Positions 1-10,479 of a stretch of DNA of 64,000 nt are shown here, piece by piece. The stretch comes from Oxynema aestuarii AP17. Its GTDB lineage: Bacteria; Cyanobacteriota; Cyanobacteriia; Cyanobacteriales; Laspinemataceae. The number at the start of each line of letters is the position of its first letter. Positions within the stretch are counted from its first letter, which is position 1. The DNA lies in NCBI RefSeq assembly GCF_012295525.1, contig NZ_CP051167.1, positions 4,013,501 to 4,077,500 of the forward strand, in the 5' to 3' direction. The notes under the pieces are model-generated. The model was not told the origin of the DNA. It saw only the letters and a list, made by a program, of their open reading frames with translations, and made no database searches. The translations under genes and the position numbers were made by a program.

Positions 1-153
1 CTTCGTTTTGCCCGTCACCGCAACAATAGTGTTGTCAAATCCGACGATATTTTCCCACTGACCGGGCATTAAATAATCGACAGCTTTCAAAACTTTAACG
101 GTAATATTATCCGTCGGCAATCCGTCAACTAACTCGACGATCGATTTGTCCAC
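1..153 (-). CDS. N-terminal fragment of an unrecognised protein
   Basis: An open frame on the minus strand starts with GTG at 153 and runs off the left edge, giving the first 51 residues (VDKSIVELVDGL...). AAGAGG lies 8 bases upstream of the GTG and makes it a plausible start. The fragment has no signal peptide or membrane segment and no motif I recognise. It is divergent from ilvA, and the 230-base gap between them contains HIP1-type GCGATCGC sites and presumably both promoters. The product could not be named without the rest of the gene. Confidence 0.6.
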   Translation of the reverse strand, partial: MDKSIVELVDGLPTDNITVKVLKAVDYLMPGQWENIVGFDNTIVAVTGKTK

Positions 154-383
154 AACGGGAACCTCTTGTTAGGGAAAGACAATGGTTTAATTGTATCGAA
201 ATTTGGGGCGATCGCCTCGGGTTCGATCTTGAAAATTAACAATAACAACCATTATTATTTATCGATAAATCCTCGGTTAATCCGATCGCTATTGAAGCCG
301 CCCGCGAGATCGCCCCTACAGAAAAACACCTTCGTGACGTAAAATAAATCTCCATCCGCTTTTTGCACTCGCCCTCAACCGCC

Positions 384-1895
384 ATGTACTCTGATTATCT
401 CACCCGAATTCTCAACGCTCGCGTTTACGACGTCGCGCAAGAATCGCCCTTAGAATACGCGCCGAATTTGTCCGCGCGCCTGCACAATCAACTGCTCCTC
501 AAACGGGAAGACATGCAATCGGTGTTTTCCTTTAAATTGCGCGGCGCCTACAACAAAATGGCCCAATTGCCGCCGGATTTGCTCGCTCAAGGGGTGATTG
601 CGGCGTCGGCGGGCAACCACGCCCAAGGGGTAGCCCTCGGCGCCTCGCGCTTGGGAACCCGCGCCATCATTGTCATGCCCGTGACCACGCCCCAGGTGAA
701 GGTCGATGCGGTCAACGCCCGTGGCGGCGAGGTCGTCCTGCACGGCGAGACCTATGACGACGCCTATGCATACGCCCGCCAGCTCGAAAGTGAGAAAGGA
801 ATGACCTTCATTCACCCGTTTGACGACCCCGACGTGATCGCCGGACAGGGAACAATTGGTATGGAGATTTTACGCCAGTATCAAAAACCGATTCACGCGA
901 TTTTCGTCGCTATTGGCGGTGGGGGCTTGATTGCGGGGGTGGCGGCGTATGTCAAGCGTTTGCGCCCGGAAATTAAGGTGATCGGGGTCGAACCCGTGGA
1001 TGCGGACGCCATGCACCAATCGCTCAAAGCCGGATATCGCGTGCGTTTGCCGCAAGTCGGGTTATTTGCGGACGGCGTGGCGGTGCGATCGGTCGGCAAA
1101 GAAACATTCCGTCTGTGCCAGCAGTATATTGACGATATTATCTTAGTGGGTACGGACGATACTTGTGCGGCGATTAAAGATGTTTTTGAGGATACAAGAT
1201 CGATTGTAGAACCTGCCGGGGCTTTGGCGATCGCCGGGGCCAAAGCCTATGTGGAACGGGAGCAAATTGAGGGACAAACTTTAGTGGCGATCGCCTGCGG
1301 GGCAAATATGAATTTCGATCGCCTCCGGTTTGTCGCCGAACGGGCGGAATTGGGGGAACGTCGCGAGGCAATTTTTGCCGTTACCATTCCCGAAACTCCC
1401 GGCAGTTTGCGTAAATTTGGCGAATGTATTGGCAAGCGCAATTTAACTGAATTTAACTATCGCATTGCCGACGAAAAAGAAGCGCATATTTTTGTCGGAA
1501 TGCAAATTCAAAACCGCGCCGATGCCGCCAAAATGGTAGAAACTTTTCAAGCCAATGGCTTTAAAACCATCGATTTAACCGACGACGAATTGACGAAACT
1601 GCACTTGCGTCACATGGTCGGCGGGCGATCGCCCCTCGCCCACAACGAGTTAATTTATCGGTTTGAATTTCCCGAACGTCCCGGGGCTTTATTGAAATTT
1701 GTCAGTTCGATGAGCCGCAATTGGAATATTAGTTTATTCCATTATCGCAATAACGGTTCGGACTACGGACGGATTGTGGTAGGAATGCAGGTTCCCCCGG
1801 AAGAAATGGAAGAATGGCAGGCGTTTCTGAATTCGTTGGATTATCGCTATTGGGACGAAAATCAAAATCCAGCCTATAAGTTATTTTTGGCGTAA
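384..1895 (+). CDS. ilvA: Threonine ammonia-lyase (threonine deaminase), biosynthetic type
   Basis: PLP enzyme that deaminates L-threonine to 2-oxobutanoate, the first committed step of isoleucine synthesis, in the cytoplasm. The PLP-lysine motif SFKLRGAYNKM is at about residue 51 counting from ATG 384, a glycine-rich phosphate-binding stretch (AIGGGGLIAGVA) follows near residue 180, and two ACT-like regulatory repeats fill the last 170 residues (VTIPETPGSLRKF and FEFPERPGALLKF). About 503 residues with two ACT-like repeats matches the long, isoleucine-regulated biosynthetic form rather than the short catabolic form. The frame extends upstream to TTG 363, but ATG 384 fits the family N-terminus better; neither start has a strong ribosome site. 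Confidence 0.95.
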   Translation: MYSDYLTRILNARVYDVAQESPLEYAPNLSARLHNQLLLKREDMQSVFSFKLRGAYNKMAQLPPDLLAQGVIAASAGNHAQGVALGASRLGTRAIIVMPVTTPQVKVDAVNARGGEVVLHGETYDDAYAYARQLESEKGMTFIHPFDDPDVIAGQGTIGMEILRQYQKPIHAIFVAIGGGGLIAGVAAYVKRLRPEIKVIGVEPVDADAMHQSLKAGYRVRLPQVGLFADGVAVRSVGKETFRLCQQYIDDIILVGTDDTCAAIKDVFEDTRSIVEPAGALAIAGAKAYVEREQIEGQTLVAIACGANMNFDRLRFVAERAELGERREAIFAVTIPETPGSLRKFGECIGKRNLTEFNYRIADEKEAHIFVGMQIQNRADAAKMVETFQANGFKTIDLTDDELTKLHLRHMVGGRSPLAHNELIYRFEFPERPGALLKFVSSMSRNWNISLFHYRNNGSDYGRIVVGMQVPPEEMEEWQAFLNSLDYRYWDENQNPAYKLFLA

Positions 1896-2041
1896 AACTG
1901 AGGACAAATAGGGAACATTCTGCGACGGGCGATCGGCCTTTTTTTAGGGTGATCGCTCTTGTTATTGACGAAGGCAGCTAAATTGAATGAAACTCGTTAC
2001 AATTAAGTCACTCATGAAAATTCGGGCAGGACTAGCCGACC

Positions 2042-3601
2042 ATGCGCGCCTTACTCATCTATCCTCTCTTTCCCCCTACTTTTTGGTCTTATAACAAAAT
2101 TTTAGAACTCGTCGATCGCCAAGTTTTATTACCCCCTTTAGGTTTAATTACTGTAGCCGCAATATTGCCGCAAACTTGGGAATTTAAGCTCGTAGACCGT
2201 AACGTTCGTGAGGTCACTCAAGCCGAATGGGATTGGGCGGATCTTGTGATTCTCTCGGCGATGATCGTCCAACAAGAAGACTTAACTGCGCAAATTCGAG
2301 AAGCCAAACAACGGGGAAAATTAGTTGCCGTCGGCGGACCTTATCCTACATCCGTTCCCGAAGATTCCGAACGCGCTGGCGCTGATTTTTTAATTTTAGA
2401 TGAAGGGGAAATTACCTTACCGATGTTTGTGGAGGCGATCGAAAAAGGAGCGACAAGCGGTATTTTTCGCACCTCAGAAAAACCTGACGTTACTCAAACT
2501 CCCATTCCCCGTTACGACCTCTTAGAATTGGACGCTTACGATTCCATGTCCGTTCAATTCTCCCGAGGGTGTCCGTTCCAGTGCGAATTCTGCGATATTA
2601 TCGTCCTTTACGGTCGTAAACCGCGCACCAAAACTCCCACTCAACTCCTCGAAGAATTAGCATATTTATATAACTTGGGTTGGCGACGCGGCATTTTTAT
2701 GGTCGATGATAACTTTATCGGCAACAAACGTAATGTTAAGTTATTGCTCAAAGAATTAAAAATTTGGCAAGCCAACCATCAATATCCTTTTCGATTTAAT
2801 ACAGAAGCTTCTGTAGACCTTGCTGCCGATCCGGAATTGATGGAACTGATGGTTCAGTGTAACTTTGACGCCGTCTTTTTGGGAATTGAAACCCCCGACG
2901 AAGAAAGTTTACAATTAACTAAAAAGTTCCAAAATACTCGCGATTCTTTAACGGAAACTGTCGGTAAAATTATTGAAGCAGGTTTGCGTCCGATGGCGGG
3001 ATTTATTATTGGATTTGACGGTGAGAAAAAAGGGGCGAGCGATCGCATCGTGCAGTTTGTCGAAGATGCAGCCATCCCCACTGCCATGTTTGGGATGTTG
3101 CAAGCCTTACCAAATACGGCGTTGTGGCAACGATTAGAAAAAGAAGGACGATTGCGTATCCATGGCAAACAAGATATCAATCAAAGCACGTTAATGAATT
3201 TCGAGCCGACCCGTCCGATGGAAGATATTGCCCGAGAATATATTGAGGCATTTTGGGAATTATACGAACCTGAAACGTTTCTCGATCGCACCTATCGTTG
3301 TTTTCTTAAACTCGGCGCACCGCAATGCAAAGCCCCGTTTAAACTGCCCAGTTGGGTCGATATCCGAGCATTAGCTATTGTGATTTGGCGACAAGGTGTT
3401 AAACGCAAAACGCGCTGGAAATTTTGGCATCATTTATTTGGCATTTTTCGCCACAATCCCGCCGTTTGGGAGCATTATCTAACGGTTTGCGCGCACAACG
3501 AGCATTTTCTCGAATATCGTCAAATTGTCCGCGATGAAATTCAAAACCAACTGGCGCTGTTCCAAGAACAAGAAGCTCGTACAGAGATGGCCATCGGTTA
3601 A
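2042..3601 (+). CDS. B12-binding radical SAM enzyme (DUF4070 type)
   Basis: An N-terminal cobalamin-binding Rossmann region (about residues 1-150) is followed by a radical SAM core with the cluster motif C-x3-C-x2-C in RGCPFQCEFCDI, then an alpha-helical C-terminal extension typical of the DUF4070 group. Members use cobalamin and a 4Fe-4S cluster for radical chemistry, often methylation; the hopanoid C2 methylase HpnP has the same architecture and a similar N-terminus (MRALLIYPLFP...FWSY). Cyanobacteria carry several paralogues, so I do not assign HpnP. It stands alone, 146 bases after ilvA, and no other hopanoid gene is nearby. Confidence 0.88.
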   Translation: MRALLIYPLFPPTFWSYNKILELVDRQVLLPPLGLITVAAILPQTWEFKLVDRNVREVTQAEWDWADLVILSAMIVQQEDLTAQIREAKQRGKLVAVGGPYPTSVPEDSERAGADFLILDEGEITLPMFVEAIEKGATSGIFRTSEKPDVTQTPIPRYDLLELDAYDSMSVQFSRGCPFQCEFCDIIVLYGRKPRTKTPTQLLEELAYLYNLGWRRGIFMVDDNFIGNKRNVKLLLKELKIWQANHQYPFRFNTEASVDLAADPELMELMVQCNFDAVFLGIETPDEESLQLTKKFQNTRDSLTETVGKIIEAGLRPMAGFIIGFDGEKKGASDRIVQFVEDAAIPTAMFGMLQALPNTALWQRLEKEGRLRIHGKQDINQSTLMNFEPTRPMEDIAREYIEAFWELYEPETFLDRTYRCFLKLGAPQCKAPFKLPSWVDIRALAIVIWRQGVKRKTRWKFWHHLFGIFRHNPAVWEHYLTVCAHNEHFLEYRQIVRDEIQNQLALFQEQEARTEMAIG

Positions 3602-3884
3602 CATTATTTTACGAACAACGGGTCTATTGTTAAGTTGGGCGATCGATTAATGTAGGAGCAACGAATTAAAACAATAAAAATGCCAAAATTGAGGCCGATT
3701 CTCAAGTGGGTCGAGTCCGAATCCGGTGGATGGATTTTTTCTACGGGAATGACAGGTTAGATCGGTGAATTAAGACGATCGCATTTACACGAGTTCCTCG
3801 TTTTCAATACATGTCAGAACTCAAATTGGATCCCTAGAGTAGATAGATGCACCCAAAATTACCTTAAATCGTGCTAAGCAACTG

Positions 3885-5147
3885 CTAGTTTGTGCGCGTT
3901 GCTAACATCAAGTTTGAGTCTTGATAATACTTGTAACCGATACCGAAATCGAGGGGTTCGATGCTGCTGTCACTTTGATAAATTTCGCGTAATTCCGGCT
4001 GGTATCGGTTCTTAAACAGATCGATGGGAGCGATGTAGGTTCCGTAAAAGTCGAGTTCCCATTGTTCGCGGTCAAAATTGCGTAAGGGAATCCCGGAATC
4101 GTCTTGTAAAATGTGACTACTTTGAGCGAAAATCAAGTCGCGAATTTGAGAAAAACTCTCGTTGTACATCAAGTACGATGCCGCTTTGAGATAAGTAATG
4201 GGATTGTCAAATTGTTTGACAAACTTCTCGAATTGGGGGGTATTCGCCAAACCGCTATTCGATAAGTCGGTAGAGAAATAATAGAGCGATCGCGGCTCGG
4301 TTTCGCCTTCGGGGATAAAGGCAATTTTTACCCCAGGAATGGCATTGGTATTATCTCCAATATCATCGAGCGATCGCGCTTCGCCGCTTTCGTCAATTCC
4401 CACATATTGGATGTCTACAACTTCGTTATTCGTGCGCGCCATAAAGAATAACAAAATGGGAATCACGCCTTTTTCGGCGAGGTCTTGAGCCATTGATTTC
4501 GTGCGGAAAAAGCTAAATTGCAAAATTGCATAGAGGGATTGCTGAATTTCTTGCAATTTTTGCGCTTTCGCTCCCTCGGACATATTCTCGAAATCGGGAA
4601 TACTACCGAGCGGTTCTAAACCGACCATGATGTAATTACTCCCTTGAGGAAAGAGGGAATAAGCGTAGAGAAAATCGGGGCCACTAAAGGGATAAAAAAT
4701 GGTGGGAGCGTTCGCCTGAATGCTTTGCAGTTGTTTGTCCGACCATCGACGAACTTTTGAGAGTTGTTGCGCTTCTAACGCGCTCCAGGAGTTATCGAGG
4801 GTTTGCGAGTAATTGAGCCAAGCATTACTCTTTTGAAGTTCGGCGATCGCCCCTTCTTTTTCAACTTTAATTCCGGCGATAAACTTGGCATTTCCCGTCA
4901 ATTTATCGGCTTTGGCGCGATCGATTTTAGGAGCTGGATCGGCTTTAGTTTCCGATGCTTTGATTTCGGCAGCACTAACTTCTTGCCGACCTTCTCCCTC
5001 TGGAGTCACTTCGGTGGAGGTTTGCGAGCTGACTTGAGCCGATTCTGAAGCGACTGGCGTCGAAGTATTCGCACAACCTTGAACGAGGAGAAGGAGTCCG
5101 AAAATAGAAAGGAAAAAGGATGAGAATTGAGAGGTTTTAGGTTTCAT
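3885..5147 (-). CDS. Predicted lipoprotein of unknown function
   Basis: Starting at ATG 5147 the protein has a lysine, a hydrophobic stretch (FFLSIFGLLLLV) and then QGCANTS, a plausible lipobox with Cys at about residue 25; glutamine at -2 is unusual. A low-complexity Ser/Thr/Glu linker of about 50 residues precedes a soluble domain of about 340 residues that I do not recognise. The ATG lies inside the last codons of the upstream permease gene (10-base overlap), so the two are probably cotranscribed and translationally coupled. The frame also extends upstream to 5189, but that extension lies within the permease gene and would place the signal peptide internally. Function unknown. Confidence 0.8.
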   Translation of the reverse strand: MKPKTSQFSSFFLSIFGLLLLVQGCANTSTPVASESAQVSSQTSTEVTPEGEGRQEVSAAEIKASETKADPAPKIDRAKADKLTGNAKFIAGIKVEKEGAIAELQKSNAWLNYSQTLDNSWSALEAQQLSKVRRWSDKQLQSIQANAPTIFYPFSGPDFLYAYSLFPQGSNYIMVGLEPLGSIPDFENMSEGAKAQKLQEIQQSLYAILQFSFFRTKSMAQDLAEKGVIPILLFFMARTNNEVVDIQYVGIDESGEARSLDDIGDNTNAIPGVKIAFIPEGETEPRSLYYFSTDLSNSGLANTPQFEKFVKQFDNPITYLKAASYLMYNESFSQIRDLIFAQSSHILQDDSGIPLRNFDREQWELDFYGTYIAPIDLFKNRYQPELREIYQSDSSIEPLDFGIGYKYYQDSNLMLATRTN

Positions 5148-6507
5148 CGTAATTTTTACTGATTGATTGTTTCGACGATCGCAAATCACTGGAAGAGACT
5201 AATTTTTTCCTCGCCGCAAAAAAGTAAATCGGCAGTCCCAGGAAAATAGTAAACAGTCCGGCTAAAGACTCTACAGGTTTTCCCATCAACGTAAAGATGA
5301 GAACCCACAAGCCAACCCCGACAAAAATTAGTGGCGTAATCGGATATCCCCACGTTTGATAAGGACGGGAAATTTGCGGATACTTGTATCGGTGAACGAA
5401 CACCCCTGCAACAGTCATTAATGAAGACAGAGTTAGGGTAAATCCGAGATAAGTTACTAAAGCTTCAAAGGTTGAAGTAATCAGAAGCACCAAAATCAGT
5501 GAAAGTTGAATCCAGATAGCTAAATCAGGAATGCCACTGGCATTTTTCTTGGCGAGGGGTTGGAAGAAGGGAATATCTTCGCCAATCGCTTGCGTGACTC
5601 GCGGTCCGGCCCAAATCATCGAACTAATCGAAGAAATGAGACCGAAAGAAATGAGCAAACTCATTAATTTACCGCCAAAGTCGCCGAAAATATATTCGGC
5701 AGCGATCGCGCCGACTTGAGTTTTTCCAGCCAGCGCTTGTAAGGGGGTACTGTAGAGAAAAATAAAATTCAACAGCAAGTACAGCACCATGACGATCGCC
5801 GTTCCCACAATTAGAGAAAACGGTAAATTTTTCTCCGGCTTATCAATTTCATTGGCAATATAAACCGATGCATTCCATCCAGAATAAGCATAGGTGACAA
5901 ACACCAAAGAAACCGCAAACGGAGGGCTAAAAATCGGCTGAATGTCGCCAGCAGAAGGCAATAAATTCACGAACTGCGGTTCGGCGAGGAAAAAGCCACA
6001 GGCAATCAACACCACAATCGAAATCACTTTCAAGACCGTAAACCAATCTTGAAACGAGCTCCCCGTTTTCAAATTGCGGGTGTGAATTGTCGAAATGAGA
6101 ATGGCGACGATCGCCGCCACTAGGGTTTCGTTCGGAATCGGGAATACTTGTGAGAGATAGTCGGCGAGGGCGATCGCGGCGGCGGCGATCGGCGCTGCGA
6201 AGCCCACCGTTACTGAAATCCAGCCCGAGAGAAAGCCGATCGCGGGGTGATAGATCTGCGAAAGGAATGTATATTCACCTCCCGACCGGGGCATGACGGA
6301 GCCTAACTCTGCATAAGACAGGGCGCCGCACATGGCAAAAATCCCTCCGATCGCCCATAACGCCAATAAGGCGAAATAGGATTGAATGTCGGCCACTTGG
6401 TAACCCAAGCTGGTAAAAACCCCCGTTCCGATGGTATTGGCGACCACCAGACAAATCGCCGTGAACGGGCCGATGAGGCGAGAACTTCGATTGGAATCTG
6501 CCTTCAT
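5137..6507 (-). CDS. APC-family amino-acid permease
   Basis: A 456-residue integral inner-membrane protein with about 12 hydrophobic helices. The first helix contains NTIGTGVFTS, the unwound substrate-binding glycine motif of the amino acid-polyamine-organocation family, and SYAELGSVMPRSGGEY is the conserved stretch after helix 2. It should take up or exchange amino acids using an ion gradient; specificity cannot be read from sequence. It is the first gene of a two-gene unit with the overlapping lipoprotein gene. The upstream region (6508-6730) holds no further gene and probably carries the promoter. Confidence 0.92.
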   Translation of the reverse strand: MKADSNRSSRLIGPFTAICLVVANTIGTGVFTSLGYQVADIQSYFALLALWAIGGIFAMCGALSYAELGSVMPRSGGEYTFLSQIYHPAIGFLSGWISVTVGFAAPIAAAAIALADYLSQVFPIPNETLVAAIVAILISTIHTRNLKTGSSFQDWFTVLKVISIVVLIACGFFLAEPQFVNLLPSAGDIQPIFSPPFAVSLVFVTYAYSGWNASVYIANEIDKPEKNLPFSLIVGTAIVMVLYLLLNFIFLYSTPLQALAGKTQVGAIAAEYIFGDFGGKLMSLLISFGLISSISSMIWAGPRVTQAIGEDIPFFQPLAKKNASGIPDLAIWIQLSLILVLLITSTFEALVTYLGFTLTLSSLMTVAGVFVHRYKYPQISRPYQTWGYPITPLIFVGVGLWVLIFTLMGKPVESLAGLFTIFLGLPIYFFAARKKLVSSSDLRSSKQSISKNYDET

Positions 6508-6730
6508 TGATATAGATTTAATCCGTTACATGAATCTGACTCGTTAAACAGTCAGTGAATCTCTTCTCTAAATACTTGTGCCCTAACTTCAGTCAGGACG
6601 CTGTAAGATGCAGCCCTAGGCAAACACCGCTATTAAAACCTATATTCGCAAGACTGTCCAGAGTCAACGAGAATCGAATCGACCCGGTCTTCGTTTTTCG
6701 ATTCCGCTCGATCGCCGATGAGTGAATTGC

Positions 6731-7186
6731 TCATTCACGATGAATATATTGCATAATTTTGACCTCGATCGGGAGAAATCTTGAAGCGAATTGACCCAAT
6801 CCAAATTTAACTTTTAACGGTTTTGGTAACGATCGCCACCCTATTTCTACAAACCCCAAGCGAGCATAAAATGGGGCTAAATATCCCATACATTCCAGAT
6901 AAATCGGTTCGCTCGTTCCCTCGACTAAATGGCGAACCAAATAAGACCCCAAACCGCGATCGCGCCAGGACGGAACGACCACCAAACTCCCCAACTCCCG
7001 AACTCCGTCGATCGATCGCAACTGAGCACAAGCGATCGTCTTTCCCTCGAACTCGATCGCCCAAAATTGCCGCCAGTCCAACTGGGTCGGGTCCAACTTT
7101 TCCGAAAACACCAAACGCCGGATCGTCCAGATATCGGACTTTCGAGCGCGTCTGAGAGTGCATCCCGGGGGTAAAGCGTCAGTCAC
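6731..7186 (-). CDS. GNAT-family N-acetyltransferase
   Basis: A 151-residue protein with the GNAT fold signature: an N-terminal RRARKSDIWTIRRL segment, the acetyl-CoA pyrophosphate loop VVPSWRDRGLGSYLV (motif A, R/Q-x-x-G-x-G/A) and a C-terminal FYARLGFVEIG motif. The start is GTG at 7186, 9 bases beyond the stop of the upstream hydrolase, with GAGGGG six bases ahead of it, so the two genes probably form an operon. The acceptor substrate is unknown. Confidence 0.88.
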   Translation of the reverse strand: MTDALPPGCTLRRARKSDIWTIRRLVFSEKLDPTQLDWRQFWAIEFEGKTIACAQLRSIDGVRELGSLVVVPSWRDRGLGSYLVRHLVEGTSEPIYLECMGYLAPFYARLGFVEIGWRSLPKPLKVKFGLGQFASRFLPIEVKIMQYIHRE

Positions 7187-7195
7187 GATCGCCCC

Positions 7196-8230
7196 TCAAT
7201 TCCCTTGCCATCGGACGCGGACATTCGGATCCTCCCTCGGACCGCGATCGCCCAGGTAGGCGAGGGCCGCCCGGTCGTCGAGGGCGTAAGCGCGCAAAAA
7301 CACCGCAGTCCACCGGGCGATCGTCTCCAAGCTGACGGCGCGATCGAGAGTAGAACTGCTCTTTTCATTGGGCGATCCGGGGGGATTGTCGAGGTCGGTC
7401 AACCCGTAATGATTGGCGCCGCGTACTTCGATATACGCCTTGGGCGGACTCTCAATATTATTATATGTTTTTTCGATCGATTCGGCGCGAATTAAACTGT
7501 CCCGACTTCCGGCAATGAGGGCGATCGGAATTCCCGCATTGTTAACTTTCAAATATTCGCCATCTTCCCATAAATCGCTACCAAAAAACACCCCGGCGAG
7601 TAATTCTTTCGGTCTTTCATAAGGACCTTCACACCAGGGTAAATCGCACGCCTCGCGAATGGCATCTAACCCGATAAATCCCCCTTGAGAATGACCGATC
7701 AACACCAATTTTTCCGCATCGGTAATCTTAAATAACGGAGAATTGGCATGATGCTGTTGCGCTTTAACGTACCTCAAAACATCGGTCACCTGTCCCACTT
7801 GCGGGAACAATTCCTCGCGATCGCGGATGGTCGTCAGGTGGTTGGGAACCACCACGATAAAGCCGTAACGGGCGATCTGAGTGGCAAATTGCGAGTAATA
7901 AGCCGCATCCACATTAAACCCTTGAATCAGCAAAGCGACGGGTAAACGGTCTGCGGGTGCAAGTTGCGAGGGTTGAGGATAGTAGATATCTGCCGGATCG
8001 TTGTAGCCGGGAATCGTGGTTTTGAAGCGATCGACTTTGGCATACAACGGTTGGCTGGGGTCGCGGTCGGTCTGCATCGGTACCGGGGAAGGAGTCTCGA
8101 TCGCAACTGGAGCGATCGCGGGTTCCGAGGGCCGTTCCACGGGTTGGGAATTGGCCAAAAAATGGGGAACCAACGTCACCGAAACGGCGGCGAGGGCGGC
8201 GATCGCCCCGAGGGCGAAAAGTCTAGACAT
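7196..8230 (-). CDS. Exported alpha/beta hydrolase (chlorophyllase/cutinase-like)
   Basis: A short N-terminus is followed by a hydrophobic signal segment (ALGAIAALAAVSVTLVP), so the protein is exported or membrane-anchored. The core carries the nucleophile elbow GHSQGG and a late Asp and His (AGSRDS, GANHYGL) that would complete a Ser-Asp-His triad. The arrangement resembles the dienelactone-hydrolase/chlorophyllase-like esterase group; the substrate is unknown. GGAGG lies 10 bases before ATG 8230, so this start is preferred over a TTG two codons earlier. The GNAT gene follows after 9 bases. Confidence 0.85.
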   Translation of the reverse strand: MSRLFALGAIAALAAVSVTLVPHFLANSQPVERPSEPAIAPVAIETPSPVPMQTDRDPSQPLYAKVDRFKTTIPGYNDPADIYYPQPSQLAPADRLPVALLIQGFNVDAAYYSQFATQIARYGFIVVVPNHLTTIRDREELFPQVGQVTDVLRYVKAQQHHANSPLFKITDAEKLVLIGHSQGGFIGLDAIREACDLPWCEGPYERPKELLAGVFFGSDLWEDGEYLKVNNAGIPIALIAGSRDSLIRAESIEKTYNNIESPPKAYIEVRGANHYGLTDLDNPPGSPNEKSSSTLDRAVSLETIARWTAVFLRAYALDDRAALAYLGDRGPREDPNVRVRWQGN

Positions 8231-8331
8231 CAGCAAACAACCTCCGGGAAAAACAACCGGGAATGGAGGATCGAAACAGTGCGCTTTGCCCTAAATTTCA
8301 AGGGAACCCAGAGCAAACCGCACCTTTTCCC

Positions 8332-10383
8332 TTACCTTTTAGCGTCGGCGATCGCCCCTTTCGCCATAGCAGCGAGAGCTTGGTCCGTCGCCTTGGGCAA
8401 ATGATAGTATTTTCCGCCCGCTTGTTTGGCTAACTCCTTACCAAATCCGGTGGAGATAAATTTATTCTCCGTATCGATCACGAGCAGTTGCATCCCCGCG
8501 AGGCGGATTTTCCCCGCAATTTCCAACAGTTCCGCCTTCAGATCCGGTTTTTCTCCTTCCTCCATCGGTTCCGCGAGCGATCGCGCCAGGGGAATATTCC
8601 CCCGTCCGTCGGTAATCGCCACGATCAACACCTGACCGATATCTCCCGACTGCTGGGCGTTCATCCCGACGCGCACCGCCGTCGTCAACCCGTGGGCTAA
8701 CGGAGAACCGCCCCCACAGGGCATCCGTTCCAAGCGGCGCCGCGCCGTCGTAATCGATCGCGTCGGCGGTAACAACACTTCCGCCTGTTCCCCACGGAAA
8801 GGAATCAACGCGATTTGGTCGCGATTTTGATAGGCTTCCGTCAGCAATTGCAACACCGCACCCTTCGCCGACTGCATCCGGTTGAGAGCCATCGACCCGG
8901 AAGCATCCACGAGAAACACCACCAACGATCCCGCTTTGCGCGCCATCCGCTTCGATCGCAAATCCGATTGTTCCACGATCACTTTGCGTCCCGGATAGCG
9001 TTCCCGTCGGGCTTTTTGGTACGGCGCCGCCGCCCGCAAGGTGGCATCCACGGCAACCCGTTTCACCTGACCTTTGGGCAACATCGGCTTGATATAGCGC
9101 CCGCGATCTTCAGAAAAGATAATACTGCGCGCGCCACTTTTGCCCTTGCGTTTCGCCATTTGCGCGAAATACATCATCGCCGGGTCGATAATCACCCCTT
9201 CGGGGTCGAAAACGAACTCTTCCGGGATGCTTTGTTCTTGTTCTTCCTGTTCCGGCGGTTCTTCTTCTTCTTGTTCTTCTTCTTCCTCTTGTTCTTGTTC
9301 TTGTTCCCCTTCCGGCGGCGGCGGCGGTGGTGGTGGCGGCGGCGGCGGTTGTTCTTCTTCCGGAGGGGTCTGCACGATCGTCGATCGCGGGACGATGACC
9401 AGTTCCACGGCGCGGCGCAAGTCGTCGGCGTTAACCGTGTTGCGTCCGTCTAAGGCGGCGGAGGCTTTGGCGACGCGGACGGCGAACAGTTCGGCGCGAT
9501 GGCCCTGGACCCCCCCGCGCACCGCTTCGTCTACGAGATAGGCGATTTGATCGTGACTGATGACGACGTCTTTGAGCCATTCCCGGGCCAGGAGGATCTG
9601 AGTTTTGAGGTTTTCGAGATCCTCGGCGTACTGGTCTAAAAAGGTTTGAGGGGAGTTGGCGTAGGAAAGGGCTTGTTCCACCGCCATGACGCGATCGTCC
9701 AATCCCAAAACCCCATCGGCGGACAGGGTAATGGCGATCCGATCGAGCAAGTGTTCGCGCAAGGGGCCTTCTTCGGGGTTGTAGGTGGCAATGAAGAGGG
9801 GCTTGCAGGGGTGTTGAAAGCTGATACCTTCCCGTTCGATTTGGTTGCGACCGTCGGTGAGGACACTCAGCAGTAAGTTGGCGATTTGGTCGTCGAGGAG
9901 GTTGATTTCATCGACGTAGAGGACGCCGCGATGGGCGCTGGCGAGTAAGCCCGGTTGAAAAACGGTTTCCCCCTGTTTGACCGATTGTTCTACGTCTACG
10001 GAACCGAGTAAGCGGTCTTCGGTGGTGCCGAGGGGGATTTGGATAAAGGGAGTGGGGATAATTTCCGTGGGGACGCTATCCGTGGCGCTGACGCCGTTTT
10101 GAGCGTTACGCGGATAGGTTTCGAGGGTGTAGTCGTCCCATTCTTCGGGATGGGTCGGGTCGCAGTTGGCGATCGAGTCTTTGACGATTTCGATCGGGGG
10201 TAAGAGGGAGTGGATCGCACGGGCCATGACTGATTTGGCCGTACCGCGTCGTCCGGCGATCGCGACTCCCCCCAACCCCGGATCGACGGCTGTCAATAGT
10301 AAAGCCATTTTGATCGCTTCCTGTCCGACCACGGCGGTCAGTGGAAACGTCGTTAAGTTAGAACGGGTTACGGGCGCAGGCAT
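8332..10383 (-). CDS. chlD: Magnesium chelatase subunit D
   Basis: ChlD works with ChlI and ChlH to insert Mg2+ into protoporphyrin IX at the start of chlorophyll synthesis. The sequence shows an AAA+ domain with Walker A GRRGTAKS (residues 44-51) and the arginine-rich [13 protein letters not shown] region. It is followed by a linker of about 60 residues made of a long proline run and Glu/Gln repeats, then a C-terminal von Willebrand A domain with a MIDAS site (DASGSM and TDGRGN). The length of 683 residues is normal. It is monocistronic here; chlI and chlH are not in the window. It is strong evidence of a phototroph. Confidence 0.97.
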   Translation of the reverse strand: MPAPVTRSNLTTFPLTAVVGQEAIKMALLLTAVDPGLGGVAIAGRRGTAKSVMARAIHSLLPPIEIVKDSIANCDPTHPEEWDDYTLETYPRNAQNGVSATDSVPTEIIPTPFIQIPLGTTEDRLLGSVDVEQSVKQGETVFQPGLLASAHRGVLYVDEINLLDDQIANLLLSVLTDGRNQIEREGISFQHPCKPLFIATYNPEEGPLREHLLDRIAITLSADGVLGLDDRVMAVEQALSYANSPQTFLDQYAEDLENLKTQILLAREWLKDVVISHDQIAYLVDEAVRGGVQGHRAELFAVRVAKASAALDGRNTVNADDLRRAVELVIVPRSTIVQTPPEEEQPPPPPPPPPPPPEGEQEQEQEEEEEQEEEEPPEQEEQEQSIPEEFVFDPEGVIIDPAMMYFAQMAKRKGKSGARSIIFSEDRGRYIKPMLPKGQVKRVAVDATLRAAAPYQKARRERYPGRKVIVEQSDLRSKRMARKAGSLVVFLVDASGSMALNRMQSAKGAVLQLLTEAYQNRDQIALIPFRGEQAEVLLPPTRSITTARRRLERMPCGGGSPLAHGLTTAVRVGMNAQQSGDIGQVLIVAITDGRGNIPLARSLAEPMEEGEKPDLKAELLEIAGKIRLAGMQLLVIDTENKFISTGFGKELAKQAGGKYYHLPKATDQALAAMAKGAIADAKR

Positions 10384-10479
10384 GATCTAATGGGTTGGGA
10401 GTCCAGTCTTTTACTGTACTAGATCGTCGAGTGCATCGGGTTAACAATCCCGACGATCGCCTGCGATTTGAGAGGCGCC

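Noticed and set aside
9140-9541. Plus-strand frame with long Ser/Gly runs opposite chlD
   Set aside because: It is the antisense reading of the proline/glutamate linker of ChlD; low-complexity DNA keeps several frames open.
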